38,491 nucleotides of DNA from Verrucomicrobiota bacterium (GCA_018240025.1 JAFEGM010000102.1:1-38491); one strand, 5' to 3'. Counted from the first letter of the stretch, positions 14,543-22,810 are shown. Numbers and translations are program-made. Notes: a model not told the origin generated them from the letters alone.

Positions 14543-16882
14543 TCAAGCAACCGCGCGCGTGGTGGGCGCGAGGAGGTTGCCGGGCCGCAGTTGGTTCTGG
14601 ATCTCGGCGACCACCGCCGAGCGGATGGCCGAGGCCAGGCCGCGAGCCTTGGCGCCGGTGGCATCGGTCTGAACCTGGGCGCTGCCATCGGACTGCACGC
14701 TCACCGCGATGGTGCCGATGCTGACGCCGTCGCCGGCCGCGCCCTTGCCGATGGGCAGCGGGGCCGGCGCGGCCTTGCCGATGGGCACTCCCAGGCCGCT
14801 CCAGTCTCCGCCGAGCACCGAGCTGCTGCCGCCGAGGCTGAACCCGCCGCCAGAGGTCAGCGATTTCGGGCCGATACCGAAGAATCCCAGCGTGCTCTCG
14901 ATGGCCTGCAGGAAGAGCAGGCGCCCGATGACGCGCGCGATATCGTTCAGCACGCCGGCCGCGAAGTCGCGGAAGGCGGCGCCAGCGCTCTTGCTGCCGG
15001 TGACGATCGAGGCGAACGCGGAGCCGAATGCATCGGCGGTGCCGGTGATGAGCTGCGGGATGGCGTTGGCCATCTGCTTGGCGATTTTGCCGGACTCCTG
15101 CAGGGCCTTCTCCAGGCCGTAGGTGATGGTCTGCAGCAGCGAAGCGTTGCCGCGCTCGATGTCCTGCTTCATGACCTCGAGAATGCGAAGCTTCTCCTGC
15201 TGGGCGGCCCGGAACTGCTCGATGTCTCCGGCGTAGCGCGACGGGTCGCCGAGCCCCTGAGCGAGCCGGTCGCGCAGCTGGGCCTGGCGGGTGGCAAACT
15301 CGCCGGCCGAGACGGTGCCGTCGTCCATGGCCTTGCTGAGGAACTCGATCTCCTTCCGGTAGCGCTCTACGAGGGAGGCGTCGGTCTCGTAGGTCTGCTG
15401 CCGGCCGCCGCCGCCGCGGGACTTGTTCTCCGGCAGCGGATTCGTTTCGGGCAGGTCCTGCCGGCTGTCCTTCGTGCCGCCGAGGCGCTCCGCTTTCTGC
15501 GATTTGATCAGGTCGCCCTTCGTGAAGAACATCACGAGGTTCTCCGGAAGGAGGGCGATCTCATCGAGCAGTTCGCGGATGGTGGATTTCAGCTCGCGCG
15601 CGACGCCGACCGCCTGGCGCATGGCGGAGGACGCGCCCTGCAGCACAGGGGTGAGCAGATCCGAAACAGCCCCGCCGAGCGTGGCCTTCAGCTCGTCCCA
15701 GGCCTTCCCGAGCTCGTCCTTGGCACCGGGGAAGGTCTGCCGGCGCTGGTCGAGCACGAGGCCGTAGCGATCGAGGGCCTTGGCGGCCACGTTCCAAACC
15801 TCGTCGCCCTCCTTCCCCGCTTTCTGCAGCTCGGCGATCTTGTCGCGGGCCTCGTCGGAAACGAGCCCCATCTTTTGCAGCGAGCGGATGGTGCTCTCGG
15901 CGTCGTCGCCGTTCTGCAGCTCCTCGTAGAGGTCCGCGACCTTGTCGGCCACCTCGGAGAAGTCCTTCCCGGCCACGAGCGCGGCGGCGCTGATGCGCTC
16001 CAGATTCTCGCGGGTGGCATCGAGCCCCGCACGCTCCAGCTTCGCTGCGCCCTTCAGGATGTCGGACGTGCTGTCACCCGGGAGCGTCAGCGCCGTATCG
16101 ATAACCGGCTGCATGCGGCTGCCGGGGTCGCGCAGGTTGCGCGAGGCCACGCCGTATTTCAGGGTCTCGACCTCGCGCTTGGCGCCTTCGTTGACGCTGT
16201 CGATCGCCAGCTTCAGGGCCTGATAGCCGAGCACGAGGCTACCCACCAGAGCGATGGTGCGCACCAGCGAGGAGGTGAGGTTGATCCCCACCGCCGCGGC
16301 CGCGGTGTTCGCGGCGCCCGCCGTGGCCTGAAACACGCGCAGGCCGACGTTCGTCAGCCCCAACTGCTCGAGGTAGGCCTTCAGGGCGATGCGGGCGGCG
16401 GTGGTGCGCTCGGAGAACAGGAAGAAAAGTGTCGCGACGCTGGCCACAATGGTGCCGGTGGATCCGAACGCGGAACCGGCCGCGAAGATGGGGATCGAGA
16501 GAATGCCCATGCCGTTTGCCAGGAGCGCGATCTCCGCCACCAGCGCGGCCACCTTGGCGTAGCCGTCATCGAAGGCGCGGGCGAAGTTGCCCCCCAGGGC
16601 GGCGCTGATGCGCTGCAGTTGGTCGATGGTCTCGCTGAGGGCATTGCTGGCGGCCTGGCGCATGCGGCGCCAGACGTTGCCGGTGACGGTGCCGGCGGTC
16701 TCGACCGCCGAGGCGTGCTCGCGGGCCGAATCGCTCGCCTCGCGGTTCGCATCGCGCACGGCGCCGGCGAACGTCTTGGCGTCCTCGCCCGTCTTCCGCA
16801 TGGCCTCGCCGAAGCGGCGAGAGCTGTCGATTCCGGGGTTGGCGTCGAAGTCGACGCCGAAGCTGGCGAGCGTTCTGGTCAT
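14543..16882 (-). CDS. H: tail tape measure protein
   Basis: This 779-residue protein is the largest of the central tail genes. It has the expected mosaic: an alpha-helical N-terminus, two or more hydrophobic segments around residues 120-155 and 200-225 (IFAAGSAFGSTGTIVASVATLFFLF and SLVRTIALVGSLVLGYQALK), then long helical stretches and a Gly/Ser-rich C-terminus. It sets tail length and is ejected with the DNA. The ATG overlaps the stop of the frameshifted chaperone frame as ATGA, the canonical G/T-H arrangement. Typical siphovirus scaling would predict a tail of modest length. Confidence 0.9.
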   Translation of the reverse strand: MTRTLASFGVDFDANPGIDSSRRFGEAMRKTGEDAKTFAGAVRDANREASDSAREHASAVETAGTVTGNVWRRMRQAASNALSETIDQLQRISAALGGNFARAFDDGYAKVAALVAEIALLANGMGILSIPIFAAGSAFGSTGTIVASVATLFFLFSERTTAARIALKAYLEQLGLTNVGLRVFQATAGAANTAAAAVGINLTSSLVRTIALVGSLVLGYQALKLAIDSVNEGAKREVETLKYGVASRNLRDPGSRMQPVIDTALTLPGDSTSDILKGAAKLERAGLDATRENLERISAAALVAGKDFSEVADKVADLYEELQNGDDAESTIRSLQKMGLVSDEARDKIAELQKAGKEGDEVWNVAAKALDRYGLVLDQRRQTFPGAKDELGKAWDELKATLGGAVSDLLTPVLQGASSAMRQAVGVARELKSTIRELLDEIALLPENLVMFFTKGDLIKSQKAERLGGTKDSRQDLPETNPLPENKSRGGGGRQQTYETDASLVERYRKEIEFLSKAMDDGTVSAGEFATRQAQLRDRLAQGLGDPSRYAGDIEQFRAAQQEKLRILEVMKQDIERGNASLLQTITYGLEKALQESGKIAKQMANAIPQLITGTADAFGSAFASIVTGSKSAGAAFRDFAAGVLNDIARVIGRLLFLQAIESTLGFFGIGPKSLTSGGGFSLGGSSSVLGGDWSGLGVPIGKAAPAPLPIGKGAAGDGVSIGTIAVSVQSDGSAQVQTDATGAKARGLASAIRSAVVAEIQNQLRPGNLLAPTTRAVA

Positions 16883-17274
16883 TCGGCGGGCGCCTGAGGC
16901 GTCTTCCTCTGCCGCTTGGTCAAACCGGCCTGATGCTCGAGGAAGACGGCGTCGAGGCCGAGGACCAGCTCGACGAATTCGCGGCGGTCGGCGTCGTCAT
17001 CTTCCGGCCGGAACACCTCGGCGTAGTGCAGGATCTCGCTCAGCGGAATAGCGCCTGCCTCCATCCCCATTGGGCGAGAGCGCGAAAGCCGCGTAAACGC
17101 GTCGTAGATGGGGGCGAGCCAGTAGGGATCAAGCTCGGGGCGCTCGGCCAGGGCCTCGGCCGCGCGGTCGGATTCGAGGCCGCCATCGGCGGCCATTTCC
17201 TCGAGGGCCGCGACGGTGTCTTCCAGCGGGACGCCGTCGCGGGTCCAATCAAGATCCCACCTGAGCCGGTCCGC
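16879..17274 (-). CDS. T: tail assembly chaperone, downstream (T) segment of GT frameshift product
   Basis: This is a 131-residue segment read in the +1 frame relative to G. It starts at the likely shift site (17273-17278) and ends just before the tape measure gene. Its sequence (DLDWTRDGVPLEDTVAALEEM, then LDPYWLAPIYDAFTRLSRSRPMG and RREFVELVLGLDAVFLEHQAG) reads as a real conserved tail-chaperone T domain. It has no good independent start codon near the G stop. With G residues 1-147 the fusion would be 278 residues. Like lambda gpGT it would bind tape measure and recruit tail-tube subunits. Expression by frameshifting is inferred. Confidence 0.75.
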   Translation of the reverse strand, partial: ADRLRWDLDWTRDGVPLEDTVAALEEMAADGGLESDRAAEALAERPELDPYWLAPIYDAFTRLSRSRPMGMEAGAIPLSEILHYAEVFRPEDDDADRREFVELVLGLDAVFLEHQAGLTKRQRKTPQAPAE

Positions 17275-17716
17275 GAAACATGGCGGCCGCCTCGGCCACC
17301 TCCTCCTTGCGGTTCTCCCCGGCCTCCTCGGTCTGGCCGAAACTGGCAGGGTCGTTGGAGACGGACTGGATCCAGGCGAGGAGATCGTTCGCCGCGGCCG
17401 TGCCGGCGGTGAGAAGGCGGAGCCCCAGCTCGGGCGTGTAGGCGATGGCCGTCTTGCCGTCATTGTCCACGATCCCCTCCCAGTCGCGGATGACGTGCAG
17501 GGCGATGCCCTCGCAATTCATGCGCAGCATGGTGGCGGCGCTCTTGCGGTCCTGCCGGGTCAGCTTCCGCGCGCGCTTGGCCAGCCAGTCGCGGTGCGCG
17601 GGATTTTCGGCGGCGGCCAGGCGGAAGCGCACGCCGTCGTCGTAGGTGAACCATTTGCCTTCCGTCTCCTGGGCGACGGCGGCGGCGGACGTGAGGGCAT
17701 CAAATTTCAGGGACAT
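17249..17716 (-). CDS. G: tail assembly chaperone G
   Basis: This 155-residue acidic protein is encoded between the tail tube and tape measure genes, the canonical chaperone position. It starts MSLKFDALTSAAAVAQETEG and has conserved helical blocks (WLAKRARKLTRQDRKSAATMLRMNCEGIALHVIRDWEG). Its last ten codons overlap the open +1 frame of T. It alone terminates at 17249; a fraction of ribosomes are expected to shift at AUG-UUU-CGC and make GT. No TYTGAC box is seen at its start, but a strong GC hairpin lies upstream at 17731-17762. Confidence 0.82.
   Translation of the reverse strand: MSLKFDALTSAAAVAQETEGKWFTYDDGVRFRLAAAENPAHRDWLAKRARKLTRQDRKSAATMLRMNCEGIALHVIRDWEGIVDNDGKTAIAYTPELGLRLLTAGTAAANDLLAWIQSVSNDPASFGQTEEAGENRKEEVAEAAAMFRGPAQVGS
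17273..17281 (-). other. candidate +1 programmed frameshift site AUG_UUU_CGC
   Basis: Ten codons before the G stop the coding strand reads ATG TTT CGC. A tRNA-Phe on UUU can re-pair perfectly with UUC after a +1 slip, and the next codon becomes GCG in the T frame. The UUU_CG context resembles the +1 site used for influenza PA-X (UUU_CGU). Lambda instead uses a -1 slip. The site is visible and the mechanism inferred. Confidence 0.55.
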
Positions 17717-17730
17717 GGCAGGCAGTGGGG

Positions 17731-17762
17731 TGCCGCGCCGGGATTGCGCCCCCGGCGCGGCA
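17731..17762 (-). terminator. 12-bp GC hairpin between tail tube and G genes
   Basis: TGCCGCGCCGGG and CCCGGCGCGGCA form a perfect 12-bp stem with an 8-nt loop in the 111-nt gap between the tail-tube stop and the G start. On the leftward transcript no U-run follows (CCCCACTGCC), so it is not a classic terminator. It may attenuate the downstream message or protect the abundant tail-tube mRNA from decay. Confidence 0.45.
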
Positions 17763-17827
17763 GGTTCGTCAGTGCGATGGCGATATCGCGCCCCGAAGGG
17801 CCAATGCGCTTTTCTGAGAATTCCGGG

Positions 17828-19024
17828 TTACGACCCGAGGGTGCGGGTCACGCTGGCCATCGCGGTGATGGACGCGTCGAGAGTGGCGACGAGCTCGAGC
17901 GGATCCATGACGTGCTCGTTCTTCTTCGTGAGGAGCGGCGATTGCTTGGCGAACTGCAGACGCGGGATGCTCCAGGCGTAGGACGCGTTCGCCGCGCCGC
18001 TGGTGGTGCCGATCGTGAAACCAAGGGCGAGCGTGGTGTGCCCCAGATGCTTCGCGGTGAAGACGTCATCCTCGAAGTAGAACTGCGGTTTCACCGAGAG
18101 GCGCCAGTCGCCCAGGATGGGCTGCTGGCCGTAGATGCTATCGACCACCGGCGTGGCGATGAGATTCGAGCGGATTTCGAGATCCAGCTTTTGCAGGGCG
18201 CGACTGCTCGAGGCGCCGTCGATCAGCAGCGAGGCCACGCGCGGGCCGGCGGTGATGATGGCCGGCGTGGTGGGCGCGGCCGTGGTGCTGGTGCCGCGGG
18301 AGGTGGTGCCGCTGCCGGCCTTGATGCCCATAAAGGACACGCGGCCGGTGATCTTCTGATTCGCGGCAATGGAGAGCGTGAGGCCCTCGACCATGCAGCC
18401 CTCGAAGTAGTGATACTTGCCGATGTCCGCGTAGTAGCGCTCGAAGAAGAAGCTCGGCGTGGCGGTCCCGTTCCGGATGTAGTTGGTGACCGTGACCGTG
18501 CCGTCCGTGAGGTTGGTCGTGAAATTCACGGAGCTACCACCCAGAGTCGTGCTCAACGTGAAGGTGGTCGAGGTCGGCGTCGAAATGACGAAGTAGACGC
18601 CGCCGTCCGTCAGCCCGCTGCCGCCGGTCAGCGCGCTCAGCACGACGCGATCGCCCACCACCAGGTTGTGCGCACTGGGCGAGGTGAAGATATCGGTGGA
18701 GGCGGCGCCGGTGATGCCCGTCTTGGCCGCGGTGGTCTCCGTGAACGACAGCCGGCGGAAGGCGGCGGCGAAGAACGGGTCGAAATGCTGACCGCAGAAC
18801 TCAAACTCGAAGAACCCGCGCACCATCTGCCCCGTCTGCAGGAGGTCGACGAGGTTCCCGCCGTCCTGAATCTCGTCGGATTCGACGGTCGTCTTCACCG
18901 CCTCGAACCCCTCGCCGGTGATGCGCAAGGCCTGCAGGGCAGTGGTGACGCCGGAGGAGTTTTCGGCGAAGGAGGCCTCGGTGCGGTAAGCAAGGCGGCC
19001 GCGGATCGTGGTAGCGAGTGGCAT
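17828..19024 (-). CDS. major tail tube protein with inserted beta domain
   Basis: The protein is 398 residues from the ATG at 19024. Gene order (before G/T and tape measure) and the N- and C-terminal beta-rich sequence fit a siphovirus tail-tube subunit. Residues about 102-180 (DNA 18485-18721) are an insertion with the pattern AASTDIFTSPSAHNLVVGD, GGSGLTDGGVYFV and SSVNFTTN. Very similar modules are found in the major capsid and J proteins. This makes the protein much longer than a typical tube subunit. Its start carries the TTTGACCGCCGCGG box; an in-frame TTG there would add six residues. Confidence 0.82.
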   Translation of the reverse strand: MPLATTIRGRLAYRTEASFAENSSGVTTALQALRITGEGFEAVKTTVESDEIQDGGNLVDLLQTGQMVRGFFEFEFCGQHFDPFFAAAFRRLSFTETTAAKTGITGAASTDIFTSPSAHNLVVGDRVVLSALTGGSGLTDGGVYFVISTPTSTTFTLSTTLGGSSVNFTTNLTDGTVTVTNYIRNGTATPSFFFERYYADIGKYHYFEGCMVEGLTLSIAANQKITGRVSFMGIKAGSGTTSRGTSTTAAPTTPAIITAGPRVASLLIDGASSSRALQKLDLEIRSNLIATPVVDSIYGQQPILGDWRLSVKPQFYFEDDVFTAKHLGHTTLALGFTIGTTSGAANASYAWSIPRLQFAKQSPLLTKKNEHVMDPLELVATLDASITAMASVTRTLGS

Positions 19025-19043
19025 GATGCCCGCGGCGGTCAAA
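19025..19043 (-). promoter_or_regulatory. TYTGAC start box of tail-tube gene
   Basis: TTTGACCGCCGCGGGCATC occupies the 19 nt before the tail-tube ATG and matches the box at 4612-4630 at 17 of 19 positions. See findings. Confidence 0.5.
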
Positions 19044-19045
19044 AG

Positions 19046-20974
19046 TTACCAGCTTGCGAGCGCTGCCCGCTTCCACGTGTTGGTGGCCACGCAGACGTAG
19101 AGGCAGGAGCTATCCCAGGCAATTTCCCCGGTGGTGCCCGTATCGCTGGCAGAGGCGGGCGTCTTTGTGGAAGTGAAGATCGAGCGGACGCGGAGGTCGC
19201 CGTAGTCCGTGACCGTCGCCGACTTAATGATGGCCATGCGGCCGGAGGCGTCGCGCACCATGCCAGTATCGAAGGTCCCGGCATTGGAGGAATTGTTGTC
19301 CGTCCACCCAAGCGAGTTAGCCGCACGCATCTGCGTCCGTGCCGAATCGAAGACAAACGTGATGTTCGGATTGGTGATTGCTCGGATGGACATCCGGCCC
19401 GTGCCGGCGTCCCAACTCAGGTTGATCTGCGCGCCTGTCGCGTTGCCGATCGTGTGATAGGCGTTGGAGGCCATGGCCTGAATGCCACCCGTGTCGTCGA
19501 CAGAAAACACGGTCGTAAACGCGCCGCCATTGATCGAACTCTGCAGCCGCCAAAGGCCCGTCGGGGCGGCTGCTCCCTGCACGGGCTCAGCGTAGGCGCG
19601 GAATGCCACCGCTTGGCTAGCCGCGGTGGAATTCGTCTTCCATCCCTGCCCCGTCCAAGACGTCGCAGGGGAATAGCGCTGGCTGCCGCTGGTGGCCGCG
19701 GTCGTGTTTTCCAGCGCAATACCTACGCCCGCAGTATTCGCGGCGAGCGATTGGCGAAACGTATGCGTAGCGGTCCATGTAGGGGCCATTGCCAGGTCGA
19801 CCGCCGGCGCTGCATCGCTGCGCATGTAGGTCGAGGCGCTGCCATTCACCGCCGCCGTGCCGACGCTGGCGGTGGGATTTGCCGCAGACGGGCCGGAGGC
19901 GCTGTTGCTCAGGGTGCCGCCGCTGAGGCTGAGGCCAGTGCCGATGGTGATCTCCTCAGCCCCACCGCTTCCGGCCGTGGTGCGGCCGAGGATGCGCGCT
20001 GTGGCCATCTGGACGGCAGACGGGGGGTGCGTGTGCGTCGCCGCCGCGAAATCGGTCGATGCGGACGTGGCGGCGGTGCCGAGGCCGAGCGCGGAACGTG
20101 CGGCCGCGGCATCAGCCAGCGTGAGGAGCGACCGGCCAAACGTCGTGGTGGTCAGCGCCGCGATTGCGGCGAGGTCAGAATCGGCTGCTTGGAAGGAAAT
20201 GGCATCTTGCGTGGCCGCGCTGCCCAGCCCCAACTGCGCCCGCGCGAGGGCCTGCTGGGTAGACGGAAACGCCAGGAAGAGGCGCCAATCCGAGCCGGCC
20301 TTCACCAACTCCAGCAGCGCATAGGCCGGAAAAACAACCGAGCCGACCTGGCCGTCGATCGACTCGCCGGCGGGCGGATCGATGTAGCGAGTGAACCCTC
20401 CGCCGGAATTCAGCGCGTAGCCGTTCGGGTCCGAAATGATGATGCGGTGTCCGTCGGGCGCGGATGCAGGCAGCGTGATCGTCCGGTCGTCGGTCAGGAC
20501 GGTGGTCAGCCTGACGTTTCGCTGCGCCAGGGTCAGGGTGGGGCTGGACGATCCCGCTACGCCGAGCACAGATCCGGAGCCCTCAATGCCGGTCAGCGCG
20601 CGCAGAGCCGCGGCATCTGCGGACGTGAGCAGCGATCTGCCAAACGTCGTGGTGGCCAGCGCCGCAATGGCCGTCAGGTCGGAATCCACTGGCTGATAGC
20701 CAGCCAGCGCGGAGACACGCGCGATCTCAACCGGGATGTCGGCCTCCACCAGAGCCCGGCCGCTTGCGGCCGCAGGCGAAGCGCCGCTGGCCGGGCCGGC
20801 CAGGACCTGATTTGGCTGTGTGCTCGGGAGCGCGCTGCCTCCGGGCAGACCATCGGTGGGGACGAGCTTCAGCTCGAGCGCGCCTGCCTCCAGGGCCAAG
20901 CAGACCGCATAGTCTCCGTCTTCCAGCTGGGGTTTTACGCCGCCATTCGTCACGAGGTTCTGCAGCTTGATCAT
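19046..20974 (-). CDS. tail-fibre-like structural protein
   Basis: This 642-residue protein is low in charge and rich in Ala, Ser, Thr and Gly. Two similar segments (DSDLTAIAALATTTFGRSLL near residue 97 and DSDLAAIAALTTTTFGRSLL near 260) are the repeat found in phage tail fibres. The region THTHPPSAVQMATARILGRT, a long beta-rich shaft and the end CLYVCVATNTWKRAALASW are typical of fibre C-termini. It is probably a host-binding side or appendage fibre. Its position between tail terminator and tail tube is unusual, since fibres normally follow J. It starts with a 19-nt TYTGAC box. Confidence 0.75.
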   Translation of the reverse strand: MIKLQNLVTNGGVKPQLEDGDYAVCLALEAGALELKLVPTDGLPGGSALPSTQPNQVLAGPASGASPAAASGRALVEADIPVEIARVSALAGYQPVDSDLTAIAALATTTFGRSLLTSADAAALRALTGIEGSGSVLGVAGSSSPTLTLAQRNVRLTTVLTDDRTITLPASAPDGHRIIISDPNGYALNSGGGFTRYIDPPAGESIDGQVGSVVFPAYALLELVKAGSDWRLFLAFPSTQQALARAQLGLGSAATQDAISFQAADSDLAAIAALTTTTFGRSLLTLADAAAARSALGLGTAATSASTDFAAATHTHPPSAVQMATARILGRTTAGSGGAEEITIGTGLSLSGGTLSNSASGPSAANPTASVGTAAVNGSASTYMRSDAAPAVDLAMAPTWTATHTFRQSLAANTAGVGIALENTTAATSGSQRYSPATSWTGQGWKTNSTAASQAVAFRAYAEPVQGAAAPTGLWRLQSSINGGAFTTVFSVDDTGGIQAMASNAYHTIGNATGAQINLSWDAGTGRMSIRAITNPNITFVFDSARTQMRAANSLGWTDNNSSNAGTFDTGMVRDASGRMAIIKSATVTDYGDLRVRSIFTSTKTPASASDTGTTGEIAWDSSCLYVCVATNTWKRAALASW

Positions 20975-20993
20975 GCAGGACCGCGGAGTCAGA
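20975..20993 (-). promoter_or_regulatory. TYTGAC start box of tail-fibre-like gene
   Basis: TCTGACTCCGCGGTCCTGC lies directly before the ATG, in the 29-nt gap that follows the tail terminator stop. It resembles the box before gene I at 9425-9443. See findings. Confidence 0.5.
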
Positions 20994-21003
20994 TGCCGGC
21001 CGG

Positions 21004-21462
21004 TCAGGCGACCAGGACGCCGGAATCGTCGTCGGTCACGATGCCCGGCAGTTCGCTGCGGTAGTAGTCGGCCGTGAACGGGACCTGCAGCTGCATGCGG
21101 CGCCAGCCGGGCTCGTCCGGCACCGGCACGGGCACGACGGCCTGGCAGTCGATGTCCCGCAGGCCGGAGCTGTGCAACTTCACGAAATCCCACTGTTCGG
21201 CGACGAGGTCGGTCAGCTCGCGCAGCACGGCGGTGCCGTTGTCCGCAGGGCCGAAGAGATCCACCACCAGCAGTCCGGTGATGCGGACGACGACGGCGCT
21301 CACGTCGGCCGCCTCGCGGTCGCCCTCGCGCAGGGTCACGCGGACGTAGGGATCGTTCGTGGGCGCTTGGAATTTCACGCCGGGCAGCTCCACCGGCGTC
21401 TCGCCGTTCCACTCGGTGACGAAGCGCTGCATGAGGGTGAGGCGGAGATCGGAGAAGCTCAT
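21004..21462 (-). CDS. tail terminator / DUF4128-like protein
   Basis: This 152-residue protein has an N-terminus SFSDLRLTLMQRFVTEWNGETPVELPGVKFQAP, a beta core with PYVRVTLREGD and VVVRITGLLVVDLFGPADNGT, and a WRRMQLQVPFTADYYR C-terminus. This fits the small phage tail-terminator (lambda U-like) family, often annotated DUF4128. It caps the tail tube and joins it to the head. It follows the gp10-like gene by an ATGA-type overlap (start at 21462, upstream stop at 21459). Confidence 0.78.
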   Translation of the reverse strand: MSFSDLRLTLMQRFVTEWNGETPVELPGVKFQAPTNDPYVRVTLREGDREAADVSAVVVRITGLLVVDLFGPADNGTAVLRELTDLVAEQWDFVKLHSSGLRDIDCQAVVPVPVPDEPGWRRMQLQVPFTADYYRSELPGIVTDDDSGVLVA

Positions 21463-21761
21463 CGGATGGAATTGCGCACTTCCTGCACGGCCAGACCAAG
21501 CATGTGGGCGCCGGGCCGCTCACGAGTGCCCAGCTCGACGGTCTCGGCGTAGGGCTCGACGTTTTCGACCCGCAGCCCCGCCGGCCCATTGGCCACGACC
21601 TGCCACCCGCGGCGCAGGCGGCCGGTGCGCACGGGCGTGCGGGCGCGAGCGCGATCGGCCAGCACCTCGGCGGTCTCGCGCATGGCTTGGCGCACCCCAT
21701 CGACCAGCTGCTCGGCGAAGGTCTCCAACTGCTCGGCAAATGCTTTGGCGTCTTGGCTCAT
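21459..21761 (-). CDS. HK97 gp10-like head-tail/tail component
   Basis: This 100-residue protein starts at the ATG of an ATGA overlap. The conserved pattern ADRARARTPVRTGRLRRGWQV and PYAETVELGTRERPGAHML is typical of the HK97 gp10 tail-completion family (TGxL--GW and VExG). It is an early head-tail joining component acting with the terminator. Confidence 0.83.
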   Translation of the reverse strand: MSQDAKAFAEQLETFAEQLVDGVRQAMRETAEVLADRARARTPVRTGRLRRGWQVVANGPAGLRVENVEPYAETVELGTRERPGAHMLGLAVQEVRNSIR

Positions 21762-22129
21762 GTGACGACGACGTGCAGGAGGTAGGCGGCCGCGGGCACG
21801 GGGTGCTCGAGTTCGACGATGGTCCACTCGGCGCCATCGAAGAGGAGTGTGTCCGTCTCCGTGGGGACGACGCCGTCCGGCAGCGAGGCGAGCGGGATGA
21901 TGACCTGGCGGACCCGCATCCACCCGCGGCGCTCGAACCGGGTGTTTTTCCAGCCTGTGACCAGGACGCCGGTCAGCGCGTGGTCCGTGGTCGAGGAGAC
22001 TGCCGTGTCGGCCGCCACGTTATGCGCGCCGAGGGTCACCTTCCGGAGCGTGCAGCTGGTGCCATGCGTCGCGCTCGATCGCGCGAGGCCTCGGCGATTC
22101 AAAGCGGCAACCTGGGAAGCGTAGGACAT
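21758..22129 (-). CDS. head-tail connector / tail completion protein
   Basis: This 123-residue protein starts at MSYASQVAALNRRGLARSSATHG, preceded by a TYTGAC box 21 nt away. It is a beta-rich small protein with VSSTTDHALTGVLVTGWKN, RRGWMRVRQVIIPLASL and LLFDGAEWTIVELEHP. These resemble small phage head-completion proteins of the lambda FII / HK97 gp9 type. The family is not certain, but position between MCP and the gp10-like gene supports a connector role. A strong terminator hairpin lies just upstream at 22157-22186. Confidence 0.65.
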   Translation of the reverse strand: MSYASQVAALNRRGLARSSATHGTSCTLRKVTLGAHNVAADTAVSSTTDHALTGVLVTGWKNTRFERRGWMRVRQVIIPLASLPDGVVPTETDTLLFDGAEWTIVELEHPVPAAAYLLHVVVT

Positions 22130-22156
22130 CAGGAACTCGCGCGAGTCAGAAAAGAA

Positions 22157-22186
22157 AGCGCCCACGGCGAACCAACCGTGGGCGCT
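22157..22186 (-). terminator. intrinsic terminator upstream of connector gene
   Basis: AGCGCCCACGG and CCGTGGGCGCT form an 11-bp perfect stem with an 8-nt loop, followed on the leftward transcript by TTCTTTTC. This has the form of a Rho-independent terminator. It lies between the 22270-22734 gene and the connector genes, inside what should be one operon. Confidence 0.7.
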
Positions 22187-22269
22187 CCTGGGGTGCCTGA
22201 ATGCCCGTCAGGCAGAATGAACGGCGCGGCGTGTGGTCGACCTGCCACCAGCGCCGCGCCGGATGCCGC

Positions 22270-22734
22270 TCAGCCTCGGCGCGGCTTGCGCGAGGACTCG
22301 CTGGGCGGCGTGGAATCGAGTGGAGGCTCGGTGGGCGCCTCGGTGGGCGCGGCCGGGGCCTCGGGGGCCTCGGGAACCGCGGCAGGCTCGGCCGGCGGCG
22401 GCAGCGCGATCATCGCGGCTTCCGCGCGCTGATCGCGCTGCGCGGCTTCCTCGCGCAAATCGCGGATGATCCCTTCGAGTTCGGCGATGCGGTCGACGCA
22501 GCGCTCGAGCGCATCGGCCATTTCCTCGCGGAAAGTTTCCGTGGCGGTCGACAGATCGGGATCAAAGCGCGCGTTGTTCTTCCGCACGCCGTGCGCGGAC
22601 TTGAAGATTTCGTGCTGCACGCACGTGACGTCTGCCGCCCGGACCGCCTCGAGGGCGCTGCCGCTGGTGCCAACGTAGAGGGCGACCGGTTGAGCCTTTC
22701 GCTCGCGCCAGCCGATGAGAAGATGAAGTGCCAT
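22270..22734 (-). CDS. hypothetical protein next to capsid gene, Pro/Glu/Ala-rich tail
   Basis: This 154-residue protein starts MALHLLIGWRERKAQPVALY. Its N-terminal half (VGTSGSALEAVRAADVTCVQHEIFKSAHGVRKNNARF) appears folded. Residues about 65-105 are a coiled coil (ETFREEMADALERCVDRIAELEGIIRDL), and the rest is a Pro/Glu/Ala low-complexity tail ending SSRKPRRG. It lies between MCP and connectors and is bracketed by two intrinsic terminators. No family is recognised; it could be a head decoration or accessory protein. Confidence 0.5.
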   Translation of the reverse strand: MALHLLIGWRERKAQPVALYVGTSGSALEAVRAADVTCVQHEIFKSAHGVRKNNARFDPDLSTATETFREEMADALERCVDRIAELEGIIRDLREEAAQRDQRAEAAMIALPPPAEPAAVPEAPEAPAAPTEAPTEPPLDSTPPSESSRKPRRG

Positions 22735-22749
22735 AGAGTTGCAGAAAAA

Positions 22750-22782
22750 GGCCGGGCGTCGTCAGAGAGACAACGCCCGGCC
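22750..22782 (-). terminator. intrinsic terminator after the capsid gene
   Basis: GGCCGGGCGT and ACGCCCGGCC form a perfect 10-bp stem, with further partial pairing in the loop. On the leftward transcript it is followed directly by TTTTT. This is a textbook Rho-independent terminator 28 nt after the MCP stop. It would end or attenuate the capsid mRNA. Confidence 0.8.
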
Positions 22783-22810
22783 GGGATTCATGGGTCAGGA
22801 GTGACGTGGC

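Noticed and set aside
14285..16897. 870-residue plus-strand open frame
   Set aside because: Antisense to the tape measure gene; composition artefact of the G+C-rich third positions.
17216..21064. 1282-residue plus-strand open frame
   Set aside because: It lies opposite four good tail genes on the minus strand. The sequence is low-complexity and no domain is seen.
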